Part shown: positions 1-7,619 of the stretch, piece by piece
Numbering within the stretch: position 1 is the stretch's first letter
Layout: every line of letters starts with the position of its first letter
Source of the DNA: Methanomassiliicoccaceae archaeon
GTDB taxonomy: Archaea; Thermoplasmatota; Thermoplasmata; Methanomassiliicoccales; Methanomethylophilaceae
Direction of reading: 5' to 3'
Length of the DNA: 36,279 nt
Assembly (NCBI GenBank): GCA_016284295.1
Contig: JAEEOP010000035.1
Span: forward strand, 1-36,279
Program-made: the position numbers and the translations under genes
The notes under the pieces: model-generated
Told to the model about the DNA's origin: nothing
Seen by the model: the letters and a program-made list of their open reading frames with translations, nothing else
The model's database searches: none

Positions 1-925
<925 letters not shown>

Positions 926-935
926 TCAACCTTTT

Positions 936-957
936 AAGGTGCCTTTCGGCACCTTTT
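936..957 (+). terminator. Hairpin terminator after gdhA
   Basis: AAGGTGCC (936-943) pairs with GGCACCTT (948-955) around a TTTC loop and is followed by further T residues. It lies about 10 bases after the gdhA stop codon, so it probably ends or processes the gdhA transcript. Confidence 0.6.
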
Positions 958-1290
958 CCATATATAATGCATGTTTATATGCAGACCAATCGTTGTTACC
1001 AATCGATTTAAAAGCGCATAATTGGATGATTGTTCCCAAGGGTACGAAATCCGATGTTCGGACACGGATCGCGACAAAGCTTCTATTGGTTGATTTTGGT
1101 CTCTGTTCACCTAATAATCTACCAATTTCGTACCCGGACTGACACTAACGAGGCATTATTATTATATCATGAGTAGATAATGTAGTTTCGCAAGTGAACC
1201 CGCTGTAGGCGGGAGTGGATGTTGAACTGGGATGGGGTGCTAAGAGTCATTACCATTGGTTTGTACATTTACTGAATCAACTACCTTAAC

Positions 1291-1300
1291 CTTTAAATAA
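1291..1300 (+). promoter_or_regulatory. TATA-like box upstream of the candidate ncRNA
   Basis: CTTTAAATAA resembles an archaeal TATA element. The expected start site, about 25 bases downstream (near 1318), coincides with the start of the structured segment described next. This is a prediction by eye only. Confidence 0.35.
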
Positions 1301-1317
1301 AACGTAAAACTAATGAC

Positions 1318-1476
1318 CTTTCAAGGATGTACCTACTGGGTAGAAGATGTCGATGGTAGGTGTGTCTAACCCTAACAAACCCCTTAAGCCTGGTTTCGGA
1401 GGGATCTGGGACCAAGGTCCCCTACTATCCACCCGGACCGCGGAGAAATCCGAGGCCCGGGTCCCCTTAATTTTTA
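1318..1476 (+). ncRNA. Candidate structured non-coding RNA
   Basis: No known family is recognised. Several helices follow one another. An 11-pair helix with three G-U wobbles joins 1326-1336 and 1356-1366. AAACC (1377-1381) can pair with GGTTT (1392-1396). GGAT (1402-1405) with ATCC (1427-1430) encloses GGGA/TCCC (1408-1421). A 14-position stem joins 1431-1444 to 1449-1462, closed by a GAAA tetraloop, with 12 Watson-Crick pairs and two mismatches (A-C and G-A). A T-run at 1471-1475 follows directly and could act as a terminator. A TATA-like box lies at 1291-1300. The overlapping minus-strand reading frame (1310-1609) looks unlike a protein gene. Transcription and the ends are inferred. Confidence 0.4.
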
Positions 1477-1575
1477 CGAACATCGCTTGCATACCTCTGC
1501 CGACGGTAACAGTTGACTGAGCAATTCTGCACATAGGGATGTTATCACTGTTAAATTCAGAAGGCCCGATGTAAG

Positions 1576-1622
1576 GATTATAACCGATTAATCGATTGAT
1601 GCCATGCATACGTAGTATGCAT
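1576..1622 (+). promoter_or_regulatory. purH promoter region with overlapping palindromes
   Basis: A TATA-like tract (GGATTATAACC, from about 1575) precedes purH. Immediately downstream are the 10-base palindrome CGATTAATCG (1585-1594), an overlapping AATCGATT palindrome (1590-1597), and the perfect inverted repeat ATGCATAC-GTA-GTATGCAT (1604-1622). The symmetry so close to the expected transcription start suggests an operator or a 5' leader hairpin. This is inference from position and symmetry. Confidence 0.45.
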
Positions 1623-1640
1623 TTCCTCTAACGAGGGGGT

Positions 1641-3197
1641 GTGCATCTGGCTAAGATTAAAAGGGCAGTCATCAGTGTTTCGGATAAGAGCGGGATCGTG
1701 GATTTCGCCAAGGACTTATCCGCAGCCGGCGTGGATATCATCTCCACAGGCGGAACATACAAGCTTCTGAAAGAGAACGGCATCAAGGTCACCGAGGTCT
1801 CGGACGTCACCGGTTTCCCCGAGATGTTGGACGGTCGCGTCAAGACGCTCCACCCCAAGATCCACGCAGGCATCCTAGCACGCAGGGATGTGCCCGACCA
1901 CATGTCAGCCATCAAGGACAAGGGCATCGAGCCCATCGACATGGTCGTCATCAACCTCTATCCCTTCAAGCAGACCGTGCTGAAGGAGGGAGTATCCTTC
2001 GAGGACATCGTCGAGAACATCGACATCGGCGGACCCAGCATGATCCGCGCGGCCGCGAAGAACTACCAGTCCGTCGCAGTCGTCACCGATCCCAAGCAGT
2101 ATCCCGAGATCGTGGAGCAGCTGAAGGAGAAGGGCGAGCTCAGCCTCGAGCTGCACCAGAAGCTCATGGCCGAGGCATTCGTTGCCACATCGAACTACGA
2201 TGCCATGATCGCCTCCCAGATGAAGGAGAGGTTCATCGGCAAGTTCCCCGAGTCGTTCCCCATACCTCTCGAGAAGGTCCAGGACCTCAGGTACGGAGAG
2301 AACCCCAACCAGGCCGCCGCATTCTACAAGGACCCGTTCACACCCGGCCCCACAGTGGCCAAGGCGGAGTGCCTCCACGGGAAGGAACTGTCCTACAACA
2401 ACATCCTCGACCTGGACAAGGCCCTGGACATCTGTATGGACTTCGAGAGGCCCACAGCCGTCGTCATGAAGCACACGAACCCCTGCGGACTCGCATCCGC
2501 CGACACGATCTTCGAGGCATTCAAGACAGCGTACAACGTTGACCCCCTTTCCGCGTTCGGATGCGTCATATGCCTCAACAGGCCTTGTACGAAGGAGTGT
2601 GCGGAGATGATCTCCCAATACTTCGTGGAGGCCGTCCTGTGCCCCGATTACGAGGAGGGCGCCCTTGAGATCATGGAGGTCAAGAAGAACATCCGTCTGC
2701 TGAGGACGAACTGCCCCATCGGACCTTCCGAGAGGGTCAGGGAGTACAAGATGAAGAAGGTCCAGGGCGGAATGCTCGTGCAGACCGACGAGGATGTCAT
2801 CGTCGATCCCAAGAACCTCAAGGTCATCACCAAGCGCGCACCTACCGAGGAGGAGATCCACTCCCTCCTGTTCGCATGGAAGCTCGCAAAGCACGTCACC
2901 TCCAACGCTGTCGTTTACGTCAGAGGGGAGCGCGCGGTCGGTATCGGAGCCGGTCAGATGAGCCGTGTCGATTCCGCCAAGATCGCCACCATGAAGGCCA
3001 ACGAGCCCACTGAGGGCTGCGTAATGGCATCTGATGCGTTCTTCCCGTTCAGGGACGGTGTCGACGAGGCTGCCAAGGCCGGTGTGACTGCCATCATCCA
3101 GCCCGGAGGGAGCATCAGGGACCAGGAGGTCATCGATGCAGCCAACGAGCACAACATGGCGATGGTCTTCACCGGATGCCGTGTCTTCAGGCACTGA
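1641..3197 (+). CDS. purH: Bifunctional PurH: AICAR transformylase / IMP cyclohydrolase
   Basis: PurH carries out the last two steps of purine synthesis: formylation of AICAR with 10-formyl-tetrahydrofolate, then ring closure to IMP. The protein has 518 residues, the normal length for the bacterial-type fusion. The N-terminal cyclohydrolase (MGS-like) domain shows ISVSDKSG, STGGT, GRVKTLHPKIHAG and NLYPF. The transformylase domain shows RYGENPNQ, KHTNPCG (catalytic Lys-His), a DPLSAFG segment and the C-terminal IQPGGSIRD. Most archaea use PurP/PurO instead, so PurH points to folate use, in line with folD at 22462. The GTG at 1641 is chosen as start, but the GAGGGGG tract lies almost against it; a start at the CTG at 1647, giving an Ala-Lys-Ile-Lys N-terminus, cannot be excluded. 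The stop is TGA. Confidence 0.97.
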   Translation: MHLAKIKRAVISVSDKSGIVDFAKDLSAAGVDIISTGGTYKLLKENGIKVTEVSDVTGFPEMLDGRVKTLHPKIHAGILARRDVPDHMSAIKDKGIEPIDMVVINLYPFKQTVLKEGVSFEDIVENIDIGGPSMIRAAAKNYQSVAVVTDPKQYPEIVEQLKEKGELSLELHQKLMAEAFVATSNYDAMIASQMKERFIGKFPESFPIPLEKVQDLRYGENPNQAAAFYKDPFTPGPTVAKAECLHGKELSYNNILDLDKALDICMDFERPTAVVMKHTNPCGLASADTIFEAFKTAYNVDPLSAFGCVICLNRPCTKECAEMISQYFVEAVLCPDYEEGALEIMEVKKNIRLLRTNCPIGPSERVREYKMKKVQGGMLVQTDEDVIVDPKNLKVITKRAPTEEEIHSLLFAWKLAKHVTSNAVVYVRGERAVGIGAGQMSRVDSAKIATMKANEPTEGCVMASDAFFPFRDGVDEAAKAGVTAIIQPGGSIRDQEVIDAANEHNMAMVFTGCRVFRH

Positions 3198-3210
3198 TCA
3201 AAAACCAAAT

Positions 3211-3231
3211 GCGGGGGGAACCCCCGCTTTT
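3211..3231. terminator. Strong hairpin terminator between convergent genes
   Basis: GCGGGGG (3211-3217) pairs with CCCCCGC (3221-3227) around GAA and is followed by TTTT on the plus strand. On the minus strand T-runs flank it on both sides (opposite about 3201-3210 and 3235-3241). It sits between purH (plus) and the small zinc-finger gene (minus), so it may serve both. Confidence 0.7.
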
Positions 3232-3248
3232 ATGTAAAAAACGGGTCC

Positions 3249-3464
3249 TCAGACCCTCTTGTTCTCTTCTATGGCTGACTCGAGATCAGTCGGGATGATG
3301 GGCTTGCCCTCGGCCTTCCTCTTCATGTGTCCGCCCGGTCCTCCGCGTGCGACCCTCGCCTTCTCGATGCACTCGGGGTCGTCGCAGACGAAGGCTGCGT
3401 ACACAACGTTCTTGCAAGGCTTTCCGCAGAACTCGCATGTGTAGTCATCCAGATTTAGTACCAT
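3249..3464 (-). CDS. Small Cys-rich (zinc-ribbon-like) protein of unknown function
   Basis: A protein of about 71 residues when started at the ATG at 3464. It has a CEFCGKPCKN segment (Cys-x2-Cys-x3-Cys) and a second CDDPEC pair, which together could bind zinc, followed by a basic Arg/Gly/Lys segment (ARVARGGPGGHMKRKAEGK). Small proteins of this sort often bind nucleic acid or a protein partner, but no function can be assigned. An in-frame ATG at 3494 would add ten residues, but it abuts the terminator hairpin of the upstream gene, so the shorter form is preferred. The gene lies downstream of, and on the same strand as, the beta-CASP RNase gene. The stop is TGA. Confidence 0.75.
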   Translation of the reverse strand: MVLNLDDYTCEFCGKPCKNVVYAAFVCDDPECIEKARVARGGPGGHMKRKAEGKPIIPTDLESAIEENKRV

Positions 3465-3495
3465 GATATGGTAATCTTCAATCAGGTATATCATG

Positions 3496-3515
3496 AAAAC
3501 CGGGGTTTCCCCCGG
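3496..3515 (-). terminator. Hairpin terminator after the beta-CASP RNase gene
   Basis: On the minus strand CCGGGG pairs with CCCCGG around a GAAA loop (3500-3515) and is followed by TTTTC. It is 8 bases after the TAA of the RNase gene and directly before the small zinc-finger gene. Confidence 0.65.
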
Positions 3516-3523
3516 ATTGGCGT

Positions 3524-4762
3524 TTACATGTCCAGCGTGAACTCTTCGCCGGTGGTGGGGAGGAAGACCTCGTAGTCCCCCTCAAGGTCGGGCAGGAATG
3601 CCTCGCGGTTCTCGGAGTGCATGATGATGACCTTCTCCGGGTCGCACTTCCTGATGAAGTCCACGATCTGCTCGTGGTCCGCGTGGGCGGAGAAGTCGTA
3701 CTTCTGCAGCTCGCACGCGATCCTGCAGACCTCTCCGTCGATCTTGACGCATCCCTCCTCGAGCAGCATCCTCCCGTTGGTGTCCTCGGCTTGGTATCCT
3801 ACCAGGAGGACGGCGCTCTTGGGGTCGTCCTTTATCGCCTTGAGGTATCCGAGGACGGGGCCTCCGTCGAGCATTCCGCCGGTGGTGACGATGATCTCGC
3901 CCTTGATCGCGGATGCCCTTGAGTTGGCGTTCCTGACCTCGTTGAACTTCCTCTTGGCCGCCTTGAGGTGCCTGACGTCCCTGATGTACTCGGGGTAGTC
4001 TAGGAACAGGCGGGTGACGGATCTTCCCATTCCGTCCACCCACATCTCGTAGCCGAGGTTCCTGAGCAGGAGCATGATCTCCTGCGTCCTTCCTGCCGCG
4101 AAGCAGGGGATGAGGACCTTTCCGCCGCGGTCGAGGACCTCCTCGATCTTCGCGATGAACATCTCTTCGGTCTGCTTCCTCGGAGGGTGGTTGCGTCCGC
4201 CGTAGGTACCCTCGATGAAGAGGTTGGTGCAGTCGTGGGGCTTGGCGCCTCCGACGAGCCTCTGGGCCTCGGTGTGGATGTCACCGGAGTAGATGGTCGT
4301 GACCTCCTTGTCGTATTGGAACATGGCCGCTCCAGGGATGTGCCCGGCGTCGAGCATGGTGACGTCGAAGCCCCCGATCTCGAGGCATTCCCCGTAGGTC
4401 ATGGGCACGACGGCCTTCATCGTTCTCTCTATATCCCCGGTGGTGTAGGGCATCGGGTAGTCCTCCGCCTTCGCGATCTTCAGCGTATCGTACATCATGA
4501 GCTCCGAGATCTCCGCCGACAGGGGTGTCGTGAAGAGGTCGCATTCGTTCTTTCCGCAGATTCTGGGCATCATGCCGCAGTGATCCAGGTGAGAATGCGT
4601 CAGGAACGCATAGTCGATACGGGGCGCGGGCAGGGGGTACTCCGGAGGTTTCGTAGGGCTCATACCGTACTCGATGAGGTATGTGGACCCGTCCCCCTCC
4701 ATCGTCATTCCCATGCGTCCGACCATGTCGGCCCCGCCGAGGAATTTGCATTTCATATTCAT
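3524..4762 (-). CDS. Beta-CASP metallo-beta-lactamase ribonuclease (archaeal CPSF-like)
   Basis: A 412-residue protein of the metallo-beta-lactamase/beta-CASP family, which cleaves or trims RNA 3' ends or degrades RNA 5'-3'. The zinc-binding signature HSHLDH is at residues 56-61. Further metal-ligand motifs include DAGHIPGA, IYSGD and the C-terminal SAHADHEQI. A beta-CASP insert segment with PCFAAGRTQE follows IEGTYGG. There are no N-terminal KH domains, so this is the shorter aCPSF2-like form rather than the KH-containing aCPSF1; which role it has is inference. The ATG at 4762 is preferred because AAAAGGAG ends about 8 bases before it; a second ATG follows at 4756. This is one of only four genes here that end in TAA. 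A hairpin terminator follows. Confidence 0.9.
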   Translation of the reverse strand: MNMKCKFLGGADMVGRMGMTMEGDGSTYLIEYGMSPTKPPEYPLPAPRIDYAFLTHSHLDHCGMMPRICGKNECDLFTTPLSAEISELMMYDTLKIAKAEDYPMPYTTGDIERTMKAVVPMTYGECLEIGGFDVTMLDAGHIPGAAMFQYDKEVTTIYSGDIHTEAQRLVGGAKPHDCTNLFIEGTYGGRNHPPRKQTEEMFIAKIEEVLDRGGKVLIPCFAAGRTQEIMLLLRNLGYEMWVDGMGRSVTRLFLDYPEYIRDVRHLKAAKRKFNEVRNANSRASAIKGEIIVTTGGMLDGGPVLGYLKAIKDDPKSAVLLVGYQAEDTNGRMLLEEGCVKIDGEVCRIACELQKYDFSAHADHEQIVDFIRKCDPEKVIIMHSENREAFLPDLEGDYEVFLPTTGEEFTLDM

Positions 4763-5060
4763 GTGTTAGGCTCCTTTTCGTATATTGCCTCCGTAAGGAG
4801 GACTTTGTGAAAGGAGGCGCTAAGACCTCCCTTGACTGTGATGATGATACAGAGGCTCCTGCCTCCATATTATAAGGATAGTTTTCCCTATTTATGTTAT
4901 GTATATAAACCCTTATATGGAGGATTCGGTGGAACAAACCATCCGTTTTGAAATGTCTGGCACATGAAAAACACATGTCTGGCTCATATGGAACGGCTTT
5001 CCGCTATCGAATGAGCCACACCTACAAAATGTTATATTCTTCGATTGCCTTAGATTGTCC
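4763..5060. promoter_or_regulatory. Divergent promoter region with repeats
   Basis: The spacer between the divergent RNase and membrane-protein genes. A TATA-rich tract at about 4895-4915 (GTATATAAAC on the plus strand, GTTTATATAC on the minus strand) could serve either direction, and TTATATTC near 5029-5036 lies about 26 bases before the ATG at 5061, suiting a leaderless transcript. Repeats are CCTCC-GTAA-GGAGG (4788-4801), an imperfect inverted pair (CCTCCATATTATAAGG near 4861, CCTTATATGGAGG near 4912), and a direct repeat ATGTCTGGC(A/T)CAT at about 4953 and 4975. Their use as operators is inference. Confidence 0.5.
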
Positions 5061-7145
5061 ATGGGAACACTCGACATTAAATTCGGAAAGTACACGGGGT
5101 TGGTATCGGCCGCCCTGTTCATTGTCACTGCTTTCATCATGATACTCGAGAAGAAGAGCACAGGCGGCTGGGCCATGTCCAGCACCGCCGAATACGTGTT
5201 GGCGGCCGCGGGTGCGGTGGCCATCGTGTCCGGAGTGCTCACGATGCTGTCCAAGGTAAAGTTTGTCGTCAAGATAGGCTCCGCCGTCCTGATCGTATTA
5301 GGTCTGATGTCGGTCCTATGTCTGGTCCCGATGGGCATGAGCAGCGTCCAGATTATCGAGATCATAGGTGTGCTGGGAATCATCGTTATGGTATTCGGCA
5401 TCCTGACCGATTGGATCAACGGATTCAAGGGCATGATGTACATTGACATCCTTTTCTGCATCGTCGAGATCGTTGCCGTCGCACTACTGTTCGCGGGAAG
5501 CGACGCGAGCATCTTCGCAGCCGTATCGGTCCTGATCATCGGATTCTGGATGATCGCGACCATGTACCTCGGAATGAGCGTCACCGAGGACGAATCCGGG
5601 AACCCTATCGACCCCAGGAGGAAGTCCGCGAGGAAGGCCCAGAGGAACAAGGATAAGGCGGAGGCCGAGGCGAAGAAGGAGCACGACAGGAAGGAGAAGC
5701 TCCAGAAGTCCAAGACCGAGAAGCCCAAGTCCAAGCCTGCCGAGAAACCCGTCGAGAAGAGTCCCGAGGAGAAGAAGCCTGAGGCGAAGCCCAGGAAGCA
5801 GGAGCCCATCAAGGCATCCGCGATGAAGGCCGCAGCCGCCGAGGTCGCCAAGAAGCAGGAGGCCGCGAAGAAGCAGGAGGCCAAGACCGAGGTCGCCAAG
5901 GAGCAGAAGCCCGCACAGGCCCCCGCTAAGAAGGAAGAGGTCGAGAAAGCGCCCGAGGCGAAGAAGGAGCCTGAGGTGAAGAAAGAGCCCGAGGCCAAGC
6001 CCGAACCCGCGAAGAAGAACGACTTCATGTCGAAGCTCGTGTCCTCGAGGGATGCAAGCAGCAAGACCGCTCCCAAGCAGGAGGCCAAGTCCGAGCCCCC
6101 CAAGGAGGAGCCGAAGGTCGAGAAGCCCGTCGTCGTAGCGGCCGAGGAACCCAAAGTTGAGGAGACCAAAGTTGAGGAGCCCGTTGCAGAGGAACCCAAA
6201 GAGGAACCCAAGGAAGAGCCCAAGATCGAAGAGCCCGTCACGGCAGAACCCGTGGTCGAAGAGCCTGTGATCGAAGAGCCCAAAGAGGAACCCGTGGTCG
6301 AGGAGGCTCCTGTAGAGGAACCTGTCGTCGAGCAGCCCGTAATAGAGGCGGTCGAGGAACCGGCAGCAGCAGAACCTGTCGCAGAGGTCGTCGAGGAGCC
6401 TAAAGTTGAGGAGCCTGTCGTTGAAGAGACTCCTGCGGAGCCCGTTGCAGAGGAACCCAAAGAGGAACCCGCAGTCGAAGAGCCTGCCGTGGAAGATCCC
6501 AAGGTCGAGGAGTTCGTCATCGAGGAGCCCCCCGTAGAGCAGCCGGAGCAGCCCGCCGCCTTCGAGCCCGTATCGGAGGAACCCGTTGCCGAAGAGCCTG
6601 TGATTGAGCAGACCGTTGTCGAAGAGGTCCCCGCAGAACCCGTCGCAGAGGAGCCTGCCGTTGAAGAGACTCCTGCCGAACCTGCAATCGAGCAGCCCGC
6701 AGAGGAGGTCCCCGCAGAGGCCGTAGCCGCGGAGGCCGCGGTAGCAGCCACTTCCATCGTCGCAGCGGAGGCCGCCGACGAGGCGTCTGAATCCGAGGAG
6801 GATGACGAGGAGCTCGTCGGGGACATATTCACCGACTACTCCCCCGAGGCGCTTGTCAGGAGGGCCGCATGGAACAAGGGCCTGAGGTGCAGGAGGGACT
6901 ACGGAGAGCTCCATGTCCCCGTCGCCTTCGTCAAGGGCAAGGTCGCGGTGTACGTCGAGGAGCCCGGTTCCGCGGACCTCGATGCTGAGGCGAAGCTCAA
7001 GGAGGACGGCTGGGTCGTGCTCAGGTTCGACATCAATCAGGTCACCGACGGTATCGCGGAGGGGGCCCAGATCGCTGACGCGGTCAAGGCCAACATCCGT
7101 GCTATGAAGGCTGCCAAAAAGAAGAAGAAGCCCGCCAAGAAGTGA
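5061..7145 (+). CDS. Six-TM membrane protein with long Lys/Glu/Pro tether and C-terminal DUF559/Vsr-like domain
   Basis: A 694-residue protein with three parts. Residues about 10-170 hold six hydrophobic segments likely to span the membrane, loosely reminiscent of HdeD/DUF308 proteins. Residues about 185-350 are Lys/Glu/Ala-rich, and about 350-570 form a low-complexity stretch of variants of Val-Glu-Glu-Pro. Residues about 585-694 form a compact domain with SPEALVRRAAWNKGL, LHVPVAFVKGKVAVYVEE and LKEDGWVVLRFD, laid out like DUF559/Vsr PD-(D/E)xK nucleases but with the usual acidic catalytic positions not clearly kept. The tail is Lys-rich. No function is assigned. The ATG at 5061 is preferred over the TTG at 5055, since a TATA box lies about 26 bases upstream. 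The stop is TGA and a hairpin terminator follows. Confidence 0.85.
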   Translation: MGTLDIKFGKYTGLVSAALFIVTAFIMILEKKSTGGWAMSSTAEYVLAAAGAVAIVSGVLTMLSKVKFVVKIGSAVLIVLGLMSVLCLVPMGMSSVQIIEIIGVLGIIVMVFGILTDWINGFKGMMYIDILFCIVEIVAVALLFAGSDASIFAAVSVLIIGFWMIATMYLGMSVTEDESGNPIDPRRKSARKAQRNKDKAEAEAKKEHDRKEKLQKSKTEKPKSKPAEKPVEKSPEEKKPEAKPRKQEPIKASAMKAAAAEVAKKQEAAKKQEAKTEVAKEQKPAQAPAKKEEVEKAPEAKKEPEVKKEPEAKPEPAKKNDFMSKLVSSRDASSKTAPKQEAKSEPPKEEPKVEKPVVVAAEEPKVEETKVEEPVAEEPKEEPKEEPKIEEPVTAEPVVEEPVIEEPKEEPVVEEAPVEEPVVEQPVIEAVEEPAAAEPVAEVVEEPKVEEPVVEETPAEPVAEEPKEEPAVEEPAVEDPKVEEFVIEEPPVEQPEQPAAFEPVSEEPVAEEPVIEQTVVEEVPAEPVAEEPAVEETPAEPAIEQPAEEVPAEAVAAEAAVAATSIVAAEAADEASESEEDDEELVGDIFTDYSPEALVRRAAWNKGLRCRRDYGELHVPVAFVKGKVAVYVEEPGSADLDAEAKLKEDGWVVLRFDINQVTDGIAEGAQIADAVKANIRAMKAAKKKKKPAKK
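6115..6750 (+). repeat. Degenerate coding repeat (Glu-Glu-Pro-Val units)
   Basis: Within the membrane protein gene, about 210 codons are built from variants of Val-Glu-Glu-Pro-(Val/Lys/Ala). At DNA level, 10-20-base phrases recur, such as GAGGAACCCAAAGAGGAACC near 6189 and again near 6451, and GAAGAGACTCCTGC near 6423 and 6663. This suggests expansion by slippage or recombination. The repeat number may vary between strains. Confidence 0.8.
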
Positions 7146-7155
7146 GCATGAAACA

Positions 7156-7176
7156 GGGGGACCACCCCCCTTTCTT
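7156..7176 (+). terminator. Hairpin terminator after the membrane-protein gene
   Basis: GGGGG (7156-7160) can pair with a following run of C (7165-7170) across an ACCA loop, with TTTCTT next. It is about 10 bases after the TGA of the preceding gene and before the tfs operon. Confidence 0.55.
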
Positions 7177-7272
7177 CCTTATCGTTTTATCCTCTCGGAG
7201 GCCGTCCGTCGGCCCCCTTCTGCAACATGTCCGAGACGCCGGCCACGGCGTTTGTTGCCTCTCAAAAAAATG

Positions 7273-7305
7273 TTAAAATACAGACAGTCGATGCAGTTGC
7301 AGAGG
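7273..7305 (+). promoter_or_regulatory. TATA-like box and ribosome binding site deciding the tfs start
   Basis: TTAAAATA (7273-7280) lies about 25 bases before 7303, and GAGG (7302-7305) lies 8 bases before the GTG at 7314. Together they favour the GTG over the upstream ATG at 7227, which lacks a ribosome binding site. Confidence 0.45.
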
Positions 7306-7313
7306 CTGATGAA

Positions 7314-7610
7314 GTGTTTTGCTCGTGTGGCTCAATGATGTTCCCTAAGGACGGGAAGTATGTTTGCAATTCGTGCGGTGCTACCAAGGATATTGGTGGA
7401 AAGGCCGAGGTTATCAAGACAGATGTGAAGGAGAAGGAGACCACCGTGATCACGGAGAATGTGGCCACCCTTCCCAAGACGCGTATCCCTTGTCCCGAAT
7501 GCGGTCACACGGAAGCGTTCTTCGTCATCAGGCAGACCCGTTCAGCAGATGAACCTGAGACCAGGATCTACCGTTGCTGTAAGTGCAACCACTCCTGGAG
7601 AGAATACTGA
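7314..7610 (+). CDS. tfs: Transcription factor S (TFIIS/RPB9-like RNA cleavage factor)
   Basis: TFS stimulates transcript cleavage by stalled archaeal RNA polymerase. The C-terminal zinc ribbon has CPECG and CCKC, with the acidic hairpin RSADEPETRIYRC that reaches the polymerase active site. The N-terminal ribbon reads FCSCGSMMFPKDGKYVCNSCG-like; its first pair is Cys-x-Cys rather than the usual Cys-x2-Cys. Started at the GTG at 7314 it has 98 residues and begins as the family normally does; the ATG at 7227 would add 29 residues with no family resemblance. It heads a tight same-strand run with pcn 9 bases downstream, pairing transcription and replication factors. The stop is TGA. Confidence 0.93.
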   Translation: MFCSCGSMMFPKDGKYVCNSCGATKDIGGKAEVIKTDVKEKETTVITENVATLPKTRIPCPECGHTEAFFVIRQTRSADEPETRIYRCCKCNHSWREY

Positions 7611-7619
7611 GGCGCTATC

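Larger units (their letters stand above)
958..1640. other. Long intergenic gap between gdhA and purH
   Basis: About 680 bases show no credible protein gene and look more AT-rich than the flanking genes. The gap holds several inverted repeats: GGGTACGAAAT (1040-1050) with its exact complement at 1125-1135; TCCGA-TGT-TCGGA at 1050-1062; CCCGC/GCGGG at 1199-1213; and GTCATTA/TAATGAC at about 1237-1318. The octamer ACCAATCG occurs twice between about 985 and 1010. TATA-like tracts occur near 960, 1160 and 1291. I found no tRNA or rRNA signature, and nothing matching the conserved cores I know of SRP RNA or RNase P RNA. A candidate structured RNA (about 1318-1476) and a palindromic purH upstream region are listed separately. 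Confidence 0.6.

Noticed and set aside
1318-1476. Identification of the structured segment as SRP RNA, RNase P RNA, 5S rRNA or a tRNA
   Set aside because: None of the conserved sequence cores of those RNAs that I know could be found on either strand.
1310-1609. A 99-codon minus-strand reading frame in the gdhA-purH gap
   Set aside because: It has no family resemblance, overlaps strong RNA-like helices, and ends in TAG, unlike all real genes here. Reading through that TAG adds only seven codons before TAA.
4913-6832. A 639-codon minus-strand frame rich in Ser/Thr/Gly opposite the membrane-protein gene
   Set aside because: It is the antisense shadow of the Glu-Pro-Val repeat; the plus strand has the promoter, membrane helices and a coherent C-terminal domain.
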